Shown: positions 1 to 9,931 of the stretch, piece by piece | Position numbering within the stretch: the stretch's first letter is position 1 | Layout of the letters: the number at the start of each line of letters is the position of its first letter | NCBI RefSeq assembly: GCF_000223985.1 | Contig: NZ_AFWV01000020.1 | Span: 1 to 64,000 of the forward strand | Reading direction: 5' to 3' | From: Thiocapsa marina 5811 | Lineage (GTDB): Bacteria > Pseudomonadota > Gammaproteobacteria > Chromatiales > Chromatiaceae | DNA length: 64,000 bases | Translations under genes and position numbers: made by a program | The notes under the pieces: generated by a model | Seen by the model: only the letters and a program-made list of their open reading frames with translations | What the model was told of the DNA's origin: nothing | Database searches by the model: none

Positions 1-656
1 CGGGCGAACACCTCGACGCCGACCGCCAGCCCGCCGCGCGCGGCATATTCCCACTCCAGACTGCTCGGCAACCGCACCGTCGCCGGCACACCGTCGGCAG
101 ACGGCAGACAGGGCGCGGGCGCTGCCCCGGAACCGCCGGGATCACACACCGGCCACGCCGAGGCCTGCCCGATCAGCCAGCGCGAATAGCCGTCCGCCAA
201 GCCGATCGCCTCGACCCAGTCGAGCACCGCCGGATGATCGGCCTCGGGTCCGCCGCCCTCCGACGGCGGACAGGTCGACCCCGCGGCCCCGGCCCGGATC
301 GCCTGCGCCTGACGGCGCGTGAGCTCGTACTTGCCCACGAGCAACACCGCGGTGCCCGCGCCGTCCGTGAAGGTTCCGCTCACCGCATAGCCGGCCTCGG
401 CACCCGGTGTCGCCACCGTGCGCAGCGCCAGCGCACCACCACAGGGTAAGGGCAGCAGCCAATCGTCGGGGGCGGGTCGGGGGTTGTAGAGCGCTGCATC
501 CCAGCTGACCGACGGCCCCGCCGCCGCCTGCGGCGGCGCGAGCGCGGCGATGACCCACGCCAGCAGAACAGCGGCGACGATCCGACCGACCGGCCACGGG
601 CGACGGCCCGGGGCAGGATCTCGGTCTTGATCAACGCTTCGCTGTTCCGCTTGCAT
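1..656 (-). CDS. Partial FGE-sulfatase-like envelope protein, DGR-target paralogue (runs off left edge)
   Basis: Reading the minus strand from an ATG at 656, the frame stays open to base 1. It encodes a basic N-terminus, a hydrophobic signal sequence, then the start of the N-terminal FGE-like domain (LPLPCGGALAL, VLLVGKYELTRRQ, SSLEWEYAARGG). It is almost identical to the first third of the gene at 14308-16827, so it is another copy of that family. The C-terminal PEGA, peptidoglycan-binding and FGE domains, where a variable repeat would sit, lie outside the window. Known: this fold family is a common DGR target. Inference: periplasmic or surface protein. The start was chosen because it matches the ATG of the full paralogue. 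Confidence 0.8.
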   Translation of the reverse strand, partial: MQAEQRSVDQDRDPAPGRRPWPVGRIVAAVLLAWVIAALAPPQAAAGPSVSWDAALYNPRPAPDDWLLPLPCGGALALRTVATPGAEAGYAVSGTFTDGAGTAVLLVGKYELTRRQAQAIRAGAAGSTCPPSEGGGPEADHPAVLDWVEAIGLADGYSRWLIGQASAWPVCDPGGSGAAPAPCLPSADGVPATVRLPSSLEWEYAARGGLAVGVEVFA

Positions 657-713
657 CCGACATCTCCAACCTTGCTGTTGCCACCATGTGAGGAGGATAG
701 CGCCGGCAGGCGG

Positions 714-747
714 AAGATGGGCATCGCCGTGCTCTGCCCATGCTACA
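714..747. repeat. REP-like palindrome, copy 1
   Basis: Imperfect inverted repeat built from GATGGGCATCG and GCTCTGCCCATG arms, lying between the divergent partial FGE gene and the RHS gene. The same hairpin occurs at 6102, 13774, 13990 and 16885, always next to members of the FGE/RHS gene group and never inside a gene. Confidence 0.7.
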
Positions 748-850
748 AAACCGGAGGATTTCTCCGGGGTCGCAATCGGTACCCGACCGGGAAAAAGCGG
801 CCGCGAATCACCTATGCTTGCAGAGCGACCGATCGCCAGGGAGTTTTCGC

Positions 851-3800
851 ATGTCATCGTCTCAACGAGTTTTGTTCCGGGTCTTCGTCTTGTCGCTGTG
901 CGTAAGCATGGGCGAGGCGCTTGCGGCGACTCACACAGGCTCGCAGGCCGGCGCGGATCTGCGCTGGGGAGTGACCTACGACGAGGCGGATCGGATCACC
1001 TCTATCCGTGATCCGGCCGGTCGCGAGACCCGTCTGGCCTACGGCTTCGACGACGACGGCGAATTGCTGCGCCTGACCCGCACCGCCGCGGACGGCACTC
1101 GGGTCGTGCGCGAACTCGACACGCTCGGTCGGCTAGCGCGCATGTCCGACGCGCAGGGCGAGGTGATCTACGGCTACGACGATCTCGACCGCCTCACGCG
1201 CATCGAGCGCACCGGCTCCCTCCCCATCCGATACAAGTACGACACGCAGGACCGGATCACGCGCCTGGAGGTCGGGGATCGCTATTGGCTGGACTACAGG
1301 TACGACTTCCTCGACCGCCTGGCGGAGATGGACACGCCAGCCGGGCGCATCCGCTACGACTACCCCAGTCCGAATCGCGTTGTTCGCACGCTCCCCAATG
1401 ATCTGAAGACAACCCGTGACTATGACGGGCAGGGCCGCTTGGAGCGGATCACTCATGCGCTGGCAGGGAGAGCTGGCCGCGATCGCTTGAGCGTCTTGGC
1501 GGACTATCGCTACAGCTATCGCCCGGATGGCCTCATCGACACCATCACCGAACGGTCCCCCGCCGGTGAATGGAGGCGGCAGCACCAATACGACCTCCGG
1601 GGTCGACTCACCCGCGTCAAGGGCGCCCCGCGCCCGCAGTATGTTTACGGGTACGACGCGCTCGGCAACCGGACTCGGACCCTATCAAGCCTTACGCCGC
1701 AGCGCGTGCTGAGCTACGACTGGGCGGGACGCCTGCTCGCGATCGCGGGCGCGCCGACGTCGCACGACCCGGCGGGCAACCTGACCGCGGTCAGCCACGA
1801 CGGCGTGCGCCGGACCTATGGCTTCGATGCCGAGAATCGGCTCAGTGCGGTCGACGCCGGACAGGCACGCTACACCTATGACGGCAACGGCGCACTCATT
1901 CGGCGCGAAATCCCCGGACGCACTACGGCCTTCATCCCGGACCCGCTGGCGATGGAGTGGCGCCCCTTGATCATCGATGACGTGGGCGGCGCCTCGTCGG
2001 CACTGGTCTGGGATGGGGATGCGCCGCTGATCTGGATGCGCGATGGTCGCCCCGAATATCTGCTCCATGATCATCAAGGATCGGTTCGGCTCGTCATCGA
2101 CGCGCGAGGACAGGTTGTTCGCCGGATCCACTACGACCCCTTCGGCGTCATCGAGGGCGACGCCGACGCCAATGACTTCGCCCCGCGTTTCGCCGGCCTC
2201 TTCTGGGATCCGGCCGGGGGGGTTTATCACACCCGTGTGCGCGTCTATTCGCCGAGCCTCGGTCGCTTTCTTCAGGTCGATCCGCAGCATCGCATCGCGA
2301 CGGGCTCCGCGGAGGATCTTGCACTCTATGCCTATTGCGGGCAGGACCCGCTGAATTTCGTGGATCTCGTCGGAACAGCGCGCACGCCCTCGGAAATTCG
2401 GGCACGCGAGGAAGCACGCAGACAGAAGGTTGCCTTGATTCGGCCATCCAACGCGCCGGATCTTTCCGAGGTACGCGATCGGCAGATGCAAATCATGTCG
2501 CGACAGCAGGAGATGATGCGGCGCATGGCCGAGACACAGGCCCGGCAGCGCGATGCCATGTCGCAACAACGCGAGCGTCTCCAGCAGATGCGCGCGCGGG
2601 TCGAAGGCGTCGGTCAGCGGCAACTCGAAGGCGCATTGAGGTTTCGCGACGACTATTTCTTCGTCCATCCAAGGGTGGTCGGGATCACCGCGGGAAACCT
2701 GGCGACGCTGGCGCTAGAGCCGGTCGGCTGGGCACTCCCCGGCCCGGTGGTGCCACTCGTTCAGGGCTTGATCGTAGGCAATGTCGACCGTTGGACCGAC
2801 GAGATTCGTACTCGCGCCGGGAATATCACGGATGCACAGACAAGCGCATTCCGAAAGACGACGGGCGTGCTGTCGACTGCGAAACTGGTCACCGACGTTT
2901 CATCGGTCCTGTCCAAGGTTCGCATCGACAAGATTTGGCGTGGTAACGAGATCGTTGTACTGCGTTCGAATTTCGACGTGCTTCCCGATGGTCAATTGAC
3001 ATTTATCCGTCACGTCGATCGTTATCAGACTCGAATCAGGTGGCCGTGGGACGAAACGGTAACACTGGGTGCAAATAAAACAATCGAGTGGGGCGCGAAG
3101 AACGTCGGCGAGACGCTTGGATACCTCATGCGCGTCGATCCGACCCCCGTCGGCGGCGTCTACCTCGGCGGCGCAGGTCGCGCCTTCGATGGCCTCGGGC
3201 TGATCAGCGGGATCAGCGTCGACGACAATCAGAACCTGTTGCTGATCGAGCAGAGCGGCGATGCGATCGCCCTGCCGCCGTTGCGTCTGGATGATCTGGT
3301 CACGGTCTTCCGCTCGGTCTACCTGCACGGCGAAGGCCCCACGGTCACCATCGATCCCGACCCCGATGCTCCGGAGGACGCGGCGATGATCGTGCGTCAC
3401 GGCGAGGCGACCGCGGGCACCTATGTCGGGTGGGTCTTGTTCCAGGCCGATCGCCTCATGAAGGGCTACACCCTCGGCGTGGACAATGATTCCGGGCGCG
3501 AGGTCGAGACGCGCGTCCCCGGCTATGCCCGGATTCAGGATCTCCTCTATTTCGGCGGAACCAGCCACAACCGACTCGGCGAGGGGCATTGGGAGCGGTT
3601 CTGGATCGTACCGGCAGAGTCCAACCGCATCGGCGGCGCGCGACGCGCCCTGACCCTTTTCGATGTGCCGCTGAAGGTGCGGACCCAATCGATGACATGG
3701 GAGGGCGGCGAGCTGGTCGATGATCCGCAGGGCGTCTCCTCTCCCGGGGCCAGTGCCTTCGTCGACTGGTTCACCGAGCACTACGACGGAATTGCCGCGG

Positions 3801-6070
3801 AGCGCTGGCTCACGCCGCCCCCCGAGTCGGGCATCACGGAGCCGGTCCCGGTGTTCACCGAGCTGCGCCGCATCGCACTCATGACCGCGATCGCCGAGAC
3901 CCTGCGCGACCGGGGCGTCCCGTTGCCGTTCTGGATGCGCGACTACGCGGTGACCGAGGTTCCGTTCGAAGAGCGGACACCGGCGCTCGAAGTCACGCGC
4001 TCGAATGAACGGATTCACGCGCGGGTGTTCGGCGGCGTGCAGCTCTCGCCGCCGGCCGATGCCGTGCACGAGATCGGCCTCGAAAGCGACCTCGGCGCTC
4101 TGCCGCCCGACGAGGCGATGGTGGCTGCCCAACGGCTCGCCCTTGCGACCGAATTGGCTCCCCTCGCCCGAGAGACCAGCGCCACCGCGAAGCCCCTGGA
4201 AGTCCGTCGCTTCGCCCACCAAGGCCAGTCCTACCAGACCGCCGCAGTCCCCGGCGCGGAGACCCGCGCGCTCGCACCCGGTCGCCTCGACGAGGTGGAT
4301 CTCGCGGTCCCCATCACCGGGGATGCCGCGATCAGTCTGACCCGGCATTCCAACTCCTTCTTCGATACGACAGGTCCCTGGGGCAAGGGCTGGACGCTTG
4401 ACCTTCCACAGCTCGTGGAGATGCGCGTGCCGGTCGAGCGCACCGGCGATCGGGTCGCGTTTCACACCGCCTACGAGCTGATCACCCCGCTGAATCGGCT
4501 CTATCAGCGCTTCTCGCGAATCGCGCCGGTGCCGACGCTCGGCGATGGCCGACTGATGGTCCCGGATGACGCCGACTCGGACTTCTTCGGACTCGCGGAT
4601 GCGCCGCCCGATCTCCTCTCGCAGCCGACACGCAAGTTGATCCGCAAGGATGGCGAGTCCTGGCATTTCAGTCAGAACGGAGATCTCGTCGGGATCGAGG
4701 GCCGGGGTCGCGTCACCCTCTACGAACGCGATACCCAAGGGCGGATCAGCCGCATCCTCGGACTGCTCGGGCGCAAACCCGTCGCCGCGATCGAGCTCGC
4801 CTACGATGGCGAAGGCCGGCTCGAACGTGCAACCGGCACGCGCATGGATACCCCCGGCGAGCGCCTGACGCTGCGTTATGCCTACGGGGCCGATGGTCGT
4901 CTGGCCACCGTCGCGTCCGAGGTCGGGACACTCGGCTATCGGTACCGAGGCAGCTGGGTCAGCGAGGTCGATTTCCGTCCGGCCGAGCAAGACCCGGCCG
5001 ATGATCGGCGCACCCTGCTGCACGCCTTCGAGTACGACGACCGCGGGCACCTGCTCCGCGAGCGTGACGGATTGGCCGGGGAAATCGATTATCGGGTCCA
5101 AGCCGGCGCCGCCGGGAGCACCCTCACCCTGGACACGGGGGGCGAGGAGGCCGCCTTCGAATATGATCAACGTCAGCGTCCGACCGAGGCGCGCTATCCG
5201 GACGGCACACACGCGCGTTGGGACTACGGCGAAGACGGCGCGACCGCCGTCGAGATCGACGCCCCGGATCTGCGCGCACCGATCCGTCTCGCCGAGAGTC
5301 CGGACGGACGCACACGACAGGTGGCCCTCGGTGATCGCTACCGGATGGAGGAGCAGTACGACGAGAACGGTCGCCTGACCAGCCTCGCCGAGAACGGTCG
5401 GACCCTTGTCGAGAACGAGTGGACCCCGGACGGTCGCCTGCAAACCACGCGGACGCAAGCACAGGCCGAGCACCTTCAGTATTCCGACGAGGGTCTCGTC
5501 GAAAAGGTCATCCGGACGCCTCCGAACGCCCAGGGACCATTCGACACCTGGCAAAGCACGCGGCTCGATCCCGAGGGGCGCCCCCTGGAGATCAAGGATC
5601 ACCGCGGACAAGACGTGGTCATCCGGTACGATGATCGAGGCCGGCTGAGCACGCTCGTCGACCGCAGCAGCGGCCACAACTACGGCTATCGGATCGAGCG
5701 CGACGACGACGGTCGCGTGCAGCACATCGATTCGTCATGGGGGCAGGAAAAGTATGACTACGACACGGAGGGTGCCCTCAAGACCATCAAGGCGACCAAG
5801 GGCGATGCCGCCGCCGAGGCCCATTTCGAGGCCGGGAAACCGACACGGGTCCGCCAATTCGACGGCGGCGAAACGCGACTGAGCTACGTCAAGGACGGCC
5901 CGCAAGCCGACCTGCTCGAGACCCTCGAGACCCCCGATGATCTCACGATCGCCTATGGGTACGACGATCAAGACCGCCTCGACGCGGTGACCATCGGCGA
6001 GCGCGCCCGCCTCAGCATCGACTACGACGACGCCGGCCGACCAACCGCCTGGCGCTATGCACAACCCTGA
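851..6070 (+). CDS. RHS-repeat protein with the core domain in its middle
   Basis: Encodes about 1739 residues. The ATG at 851 gives a signal peptide (VLFRVFVLSLCVSMGEALA) and has AGGGAG upstream; the frame is open further upstream but without a signal. Many YD repeats (YGYDDLDRLTRIE, YDWAGRLLAI) occupy residues 30-370. The RHS-associated core follows (YLLHDHQGSVRLV; SLGRFLQVDPQ; YAYCGQDPLNFVDLVG) and ends near residue 510. A Q/R/M-rich coiled coil comes next (520-580), then about 550 residues without RHS repeats, then a second block of YD repeats from about residue 1200 to the end. Known: the core usually closes an RHS shell before a toxin tip. Here the core is followed by more shell, so no ordinary C-terminal toxin is visible. 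The middle region (GGVYLGGAGRAFDGLGL) recalls DUF1598-like domains, weakly. Confidence 0.85.
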   Translation: MSSSQRVLFRVFVLSLCVSMGEALAATHTGSQAGADLRWGVTYDEADRITSIRDPAGRETRLAYGFDDDGELLRLTRTAADGTRVVRELDTLGRLARMSDAQGEVIYGYDDLDRLTRIERTGSLPIRYKYDTQDRITRLEVGDRYWLDYRYDFLDRLAEMDTPAGRIRYDYPSPNRVVRTLPNDLKTTRDYDGQGRLERITHALAGRAGRDRLSVLADYRYSYRPDGLIDTITERSPAGEWRRQHQYDLRGRLTRVKGAPRPQYVYGYDALGNRTRTLSSLTPQRVLSYDWAGRLLAIAGAPTSHDPAGNLTAVSHDGVRRTYGFDAENRLSAVDAGQARYTYDGNGALIRREIPGRTTAFIPDPLAMEWRPLIIDDVGGASSALVWDGDAPLIWMRDGRPEYLLHDHQGSVRLVIDARGQVVRRIHYDPFGVIEGDADANDFAPRFAGLFWDPAGGVYHTRVRVYSPSLGRFLQVDPQHRIATGSAEDLALYAYCGQDPLNFVDLVGTARTPSEIRAREEARRQKVALIRPSNAPDLSEVRDRQMQIMSRQQEMMRRMAETQARQRDAMSQQRERLQQMRARVEGVGQRQLEGALRFRDDYFFVHPRVVGITAGNLATLALEPVGWALPGPVVPLVQGLIVGNVDRWTDEIRTRAGNITDAQTSAFRKTTGVLSTAKLVTDVSSVLSKVRIDKIWRGNEIVVLRSNFDVLPDGQLTFIRHVDRYQTRIRWPWDETVTLGANKTIEWGAKNVGETLGYLMRVDPTPVGGVYLGGAGRAFDGLGLISGISVDDNQNLLLIEQSGDAIALPPLRLDDLVTVFRSVYLHGEGPTVTIDPDPDAPEDAAMIVRHGEATAGTYVGWVLFQADRLMKGYTLGVDNDSGREVETRVPGYARIQDLLYFGGTSHNRLGEGHWERFWIVPAESNRIGGARRALTLFDVPLKVRTQSMTWEGGELVDDPQGVSSPGASAFVDWFTEHYDGIAAERWLTPPPESGITEPVPVFTELRRIALMTAIAETLRDRGVPLPFWMRDYAVTEVPFEERTPALEVTRSNERIHARVFGGVQLSPPADAVHEIGLESDLGALPPDEAMVAAQRLALATELAPLARETSATAKPLEVRRFAHQGQSYQTAAVPGAETRALAPGRLDEVDLAVPITGDAAISLTRHSNSFFDTTGPWGKGWTLDLPQLVEMRVPVERTGDRVAFHTAYELITPLNRLYQRFSRIAPVPTLGDGRLMVPDDADSDFFGLADAPPDLLSQPTRKLIRKDGESWHFSQNGDLVGIEGRGRVTLYERDTQGRISRILGLLGRKPVAAIELAYDGEGRLERATGTRMDTPGERLTLRYAYGADGRLATVASEVGTLGYRYRGSWVSEVDFRPAEQDPADDRRTLLHAFEYDDRGHLLRERDGLAGEIDYRVQAGAAGSTLTLDTGGEEAAFEYDQRQRPTEARYPDGTHARWDYGEDGATAVEIDAPDLRAPIRLAESPDGRTRQVALGDRYRMEEQYDENGRLTSLAENGRTLVENEWTPDGRLQTTRTQAQAEHLQYSDEGLVEKVIRTPPNAQGPFDTWQSTRLDPEGRPLEIKDHRGQDVVIRYDDRGRLSTLVDRSSGHNYGYRIERDDDGRVQHIDSSWGQEKYDYDTEGALKTIKATKGDAAAEAHFEAGKPTRVRQFDGGETRLSYVKDGPQADLLETLETPDDLTIAYGYDDQDRLDAVTIGERARLSIDYDDAGRPTAWRYAQP

Positions 6071-6101
6071 AGAGGACACACCCAGCAATCTTACACACCC
6101 T

Positions 6102-6135
6102 TAGGATGGGCAGAGCGACAGCGATGCCCATCCTA
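6102..6135. repeat. REP-like palindrome, copy 2 (near-perfect)
   Basis: The best copy: TAGGATGGGCA and TGCCCATCCTA are perfect complements around a 12-base centre (GAGCGACAGCGA). It lies between the convergent RHS and STAND genes, so it could also end transcription, but there is no T-run. Confidence 0.75.
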
Positions 6136-6209
6136 CTCAATGCCGATCCTTGCCTGCCCTTGGCTCTTACACGCCCAGGTGCCTCGTGGCGCGCAGACCT
6201 GCCGGGATC

Positions 6210-9200
6210 TCACTCTGTCCCCAGCGTCTTGCCCAGCCGCTCGAGGATGCGCCTGTCGGCTTCCGGCAGCGCGGGCATCACACCGCCCAGGTCGGCAAGC
6301 ACGCGCTGCGCCTTCGCCCAATACATCGATGCGGCGGGTTCACGTGTGCGTTCGAGCACGTCCGCGATCCTCCAATAGCCCTCCCACAGGTCGATCCGCC
6401 ATTGATAGTTGCTCGGATCGACCCCCGCGAGTGCCTGGACCTGCGCAAGAGCGGCATGGAACGACGCGAGTGCCCCCGGGAGGTCTCCGATGGCCTGCCG
6501 CACGTCGCCGAGCCGATTGTGACTGACCGCATGATCGCGCTGCCACTCGGTATTGCGCGGATCCGCGGCCGCCAATCGTTCACGGATCGCCAGACTCGCC
6601 CGGTGCGCCCGCTCCGCCCCGTTCGGGTCCCCGCGCGCCTGCCGCACGTCACCGACCCGGTCGTGACTGACCGCCAGGTCGCGTTGCCACTCGGCGTTGC
6701 CGGGATCGGCCGCGACCAGGCGATCGGCGATCGCGAGACTCGCCCGGTACGCCTGCTCCGCCCCGTCGAGGTCCCCGCGCGCCCGCAGGATGTCGCCCAC
6801 CTTGTTGTGACTGACGGCGAGGTCGCGCTGCCGATGGGCCTGGCCCGGATCGATCGCGACCAGACGCTCGAGGATCGCGAGGCTCGCCCGGTAGGCGCGC
6901 TCCGCCCCGTCCAGATCGCCGCGGGCTTGCTGCAGGTCGCCCAACCGGTCGTGACCAACCGCCCGGTCGCGCTGCCACTGGGCGTTGCGCGGATCGGCCG
7001 CGGCCAGATGCTCGCCGATCGCCAATTCCGCCCAGTAGGCCCGCTCCGCGCCGTCCAGATCGCCGCGCGCCTGCCGCACGTCACCGACCCGCTCATGACC
7101 GACCGCTCGATCGCGCTGCCACTGTGCATCGCTCGGATCGACCGCGACCAGACGCTCACGAATCGCCAAACTCGCCCGGTAGGCCCGCTCCGCACCGTCC
7201 AGATCGCCGCGCGCGCGCCGCACGTCGCCCAGCCGTTCGTGATTGAGCGCCAGGTCACGCCGAAACTCGGCATTGCCCGGATCGGCCGCGACCAGGAGCT
7301 CGCTGATCTGCAATTCGGCCCGGTAGGCCCGCTCCGCCTCGTGCAGATCGCCGCGCGCCCGCCGTAAGTCGCCGACCAGGTTGTGACTGACCGCGAGGTC
7401 GCGCCGCCACGCGACCTGCTCTGGAGCAGCCGCGGCGAGTCGCCTCAGGACGTCGCGGACGCCTTCGAACAAGCCCAGGCGCAGCTCCACCCGGGCCTCC
7501 TGTTGCAAGGCATCGCGTAGGTCGAACAGATACCGGTTGCAGAGCGCACCGCTCCGGGCCGGCGCCTGCCCCGGCAGATCGAGCAACCCCAGCGCCCAGT
7601 GGAGATGTCCATTCGCGGTCGCTCCTTCGCCGGCCAGCAGATGCTCGCCCAGGGTGCGCATGGCGCCGGTGAGCTCCGGGCTCGGACGCGTCAAGCCGGC
7701 GGAATAGGCCGCTACCCGCGCCCGGTCGTCGGCGTGAATCAAGTGATACATGCGCTCGGTATGGCGCAGCGGATCTTCGGCGGAGACGCCCTCCAGATGA
7801 TCGGCCAGCCGGGTATGCAGGGCCCGCCGCCGCGCCGGATCATCCAGATTGCGCGCCAGCACGGCCGCTCGCAGCTGGCCATGGGCAAAGTCCCATTGCG
7901 CCTGCTCGCCGCGCTGCACCAGATGCGCGCGCAGGGTGCGGCGCAGCGCCGCGAAGGCGAGGTCGTCCCAGGCTTGGCCGCTGACCTGCGGCAGCAGCAC
8001 CTTGAGATCGGACTCGCGCCAGCCGGCGCGACCGAGTGCGGTCAGCTCGACAAAGGCCCGCGTCCAGGCGCGTCCGTGGACCTGCTCGGCGCGCTTGAGA
8101 AGTCGCCCGTAGAGCGCATCGATCTCGGGCGGGAAGGATGCAGCCTCGGCACACAGCAGCGCGCGCATCCGCTCCCCGGCAGTGGCTCCGGGCAGGGTGC
8201 GCGCCCGCGCGAAGTCGTCGGCATCGAGCAGCAACAACTCCTCCACCGCCAGCGCGAGCCATAGCGGCAGACCGGCTGCGGAACTGCCGTCGACGCGTGT
8301 CTTGGCGAGCAGCGCGGCCCGCACCGGCTCGGGCAGAGTCTTGTGATAGCGCCGACAGAGCCTGTCGGCGAGCGCACCGGCCTCCCCGTCATCGAGCCGC
8401 GGCAGGGCCTGCTCGCCGACACCGGGGTGGGCCAGCAGGGCGGCGCTCGCCACGCACGGGATGGCGGTGGCGATCAGCCGGGCATTGCTCGGCCACAAGC
8501 GCGGCAGCCAGGTGAGCTGCTGTGCCGCCGGGGTCGCCTCGAGCTGATCCAGTGCATCGAGCAGACAGACGACCCGACGGCCGGCGGCGGTTTGCCCGAG
8601 CAGCCGTGCAAAGGTGTCTTGCAGCGCCTCGCGCTCGGTCAGATCGGGCGCGGGGTCGGGAAGCCCCAACGCCGCAGCCAGCTCGCCGATCCAGCGCCGC
8701 ATCAGGTCCTCGAGACGGCCGGCCCGTTGGCTCGCCCCCGCGGCATGGGCGAGCAAAACGACCTCTTGCGCACTCAGCAACCGATGCAGGCGGGAGAACA
8801 GGGCGGTCTTGCCGGCACCGGCCGGGCCGGTGACGCAGATCCCCCAGGCGCCTTCCGGGGTGGGCTCGAGGCCGTCCCCGCAGCCCACCGCGGGGTCGGT
8901 CGCGTGGCGCACGAGGGTTCCCAACAGCCCCTCCCGGCCGACGAAATCGCGGCACTTGAGCGCGATGAGCTGCTCGAGCAGCCGCGCTTCCTGCGCCTGC
9001 CAGGTGATCGGCGCCGCCACCGCCCAGGCCGCGGTCTCGGCCGCGAGATCGCTCCAAAGATCTTCGAGCACCTGCCGGCCCCAGGCATCCAGACCGGTGA
9101 CACACCGCCGCGCCCCGTCCCACTCCGCCCGATAGGTGCGCCAGCGCCCGCGCTGCTCGGTGCGGATACGCGCCTTCAGCGCCGCCAGTCGCATCGCCGC

Positions 9201-9719
9201 GGTCGCCGCCCCCGGCTCGGTGCTGTACCCCTCGCTGTAGAGCGCCGCGCTCGCCGCAGCCATCTCGGCATAGGGCAAAGGCTCGCGCAGATAAAACCGA
9301 CTGCGCGCACACTGCGCGGGGTTGTCGAGCACCCCGTACTCGATCTCCAGGGCGGTCACGCTGGTGCCTTCCAGCGCCCCGCGATGACCGGCCTCCTCCG
9401 CCGCCGCCCGGATGCGCTCGAGCGGCGGCACCCAGCCGTAGCGGTCCCCGATCAGGGCGATCAGGAAGGGCCTCGAGCGTTCGATCTCGGCCAGACAGAC
9501 CTTCAGCACCAGCCGCTGGCGGGTCTCCTCCTCACCCGCCGCGGCGGTGTCCACGCCCCAGCGCAGATCGATCGGCTCCAGATAGTGATAGCGGGCCTTG
9601 AGGCGCTCCTCCAGCTCGGTAAAGACGAAGCGGTGCAAGTGATCGCGCTCGGCCTGGAAGTCGCGAAAGGTGCTGGTGACGAAGACCGGACGGGATTGCC
9701 AACTGATCGCCGTGTTCAT
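6210..9719 (-). CDS. STAND-type NTPase: DUF4062 N-domain, P-loop NTPase, TPR-like repeats
   Basis: 1169 residues. Residues 9-100 match the DUF4062 style (RPVFVTSTFRDFQAERDHL; LRWGV; LIGDRYGW). A Walker A (GPAGAGKT) lies near 298-305 and a Walker B (VVCLLDALDQLE) near 383-394. A helical region carries winged-helix-like segments. Seven tandem 48-residue TPR-like repeats (consensus RDLAVSHERVGDVRQARGD) fill about 770-1105, then a short cap. Known: DUF4062-NTPase-TPR proteins belong to the STAND class (as in NPHP3/TEP1-like proteins), which act as ligand-triggered signalling or defence switches. Inference: a cytosolic sensor in the same conflict network as the neighbouring FGE proteins. It converges with the RHS gene. 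The ATG at 9719 begins directly before the conserved domain. Confidence 0.85.
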   Translation of the reverse strand: MNTAISWQSRPVFVTSTFRDFQAERDHLHRFVFTELEERLKARYHYLEPIDLRWGVDTAAAGEEETRQRLVLKVCLAEIERSRPFLIALIGDRYGWVPPLERIRAAAEEAGHRGALEGTSVTALEIEYGVLDNPAQCARSRFYLREPLPYAEMAAASAALYSEGYSTEPGAATAAMRLAALKARIRTEQRGRWRTYRAEWDGARRCVTGLDAWGRQVLEDLWSDLAAETAAWAVAAPITWQAQEARLLEQLIALKCRDFVGREGLLGTLVRHATDPAVGCGDGLEPTPEGAWGICVTGPAGAGKTALFSRLHRLLSAQEVVLLAHAAGASQRAGRLEDLMRRWIGELAAALGLPDPAPDLTEREALQDTFARLLGQTAAGRRVVCLLDALDQLEATPAAQQLTWLPRLWPSNARLIATAIPCVASAALLAHPGVGEQALPRLDDGEAGALADRLCRRYHKTLPEPVRAALLAKTRVDGSSAAGLPLWLALAVEELLLLDADDFARARTLPGATAGERMRALLCAEAASFPPEIDALYGRLLKRAEQVHGRAWTRAFVELTALGRAGWRESDLKVLLPQVSGQAWDDLAFAALRRTLRAHLVQRGEQAQWDFAHGQLRAAVLARNLDDPARRRALHTRLADHLEGVSAEDPLRHTERMYHLIHADDRARVAAYSAGLTRPSPELTGAMRTLGEHLLAGEGATANGHLHWALGLLDLPGQAPARSGALCNRYLFDLRDALQQEARVELRLGLFEGVRDVLRRLAAAAPEQVAWRRDLAVSHNLVGDLRRARGDLHEAERAYRAELQISELLVAADPGNAEFRRDLALNHERLGDVRRARGDLDGAERAYRASLAIRERLVAVDPSDAQWQRDRAVGHERVGDVRQARGDLDGAERAYWAELAIGEHLAAADPRNAQWQRDRAVGHDRLGDLQQARGDLDGAERAYRASLAILERLVAIDPGQAHRQRDLAVSHNKVGDILRARGDLDGAEQAYRASLAIADRLVAADPGNAEWQRDLAVSHDRVGDVRQARGDPNGAERAHRASLAIRERLAAADPRNTEWQRDHAVSHNRLGDVRQAIGDLPGALASFHAALAQVQALAGVDPSNYQWRIDLWEGYWRIADVLERTREPAASMYWAKAQRVLADLGGVMPALPEADRRILERLGKTLGTE
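6402..7409 (-). repeat. Seven tandem 144-bp units coding TPR-like repeats
   Basis: Seven in-frame 144-bp units (48 codons) lie end to end in the STAND gene; each starts with a (W/F/R)(R/Q)RDxAV motif and ends near DPxNAx. Neighbouring units are very similar in DNA as well as protein, pointing to recent duplication or ongoing conversion. A partial eighth unit follows at lower coordinates. Confidence 0.85.
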
Positions 9720-9931
9720 CCTCTCCCCCTAAGCCCACCGACACGCCCGCCCCACCCACGATTGCAATCCGGATCACCCGTCCCCACCGCCAAGCCTACG
9801 CAAGACAAGACGGGCTGTACGCGAGACGCCGACCAGGGGGCTCCGCCCACTGGACCCCCGATCCATTCGAATTCACGCACTCGGCGCAGGCCTGAAACGC
9901 TCCCGCGATCAGGGGGTAAAGGGGTAAAGAC

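Noticed and set aside
2900-5725. 941-codon open frame on the minus strand
   Set aside because: Lies opposite the RHS gene, whose repeats and codon pattern are clear; the antisense protein is Asp/Arg/Val-rich without motifs.
6402-7409. CRISPR-like array
   Set aside because: 144-bp in-frame units without spacers, inside a coding region; they are TPR-like repeats.
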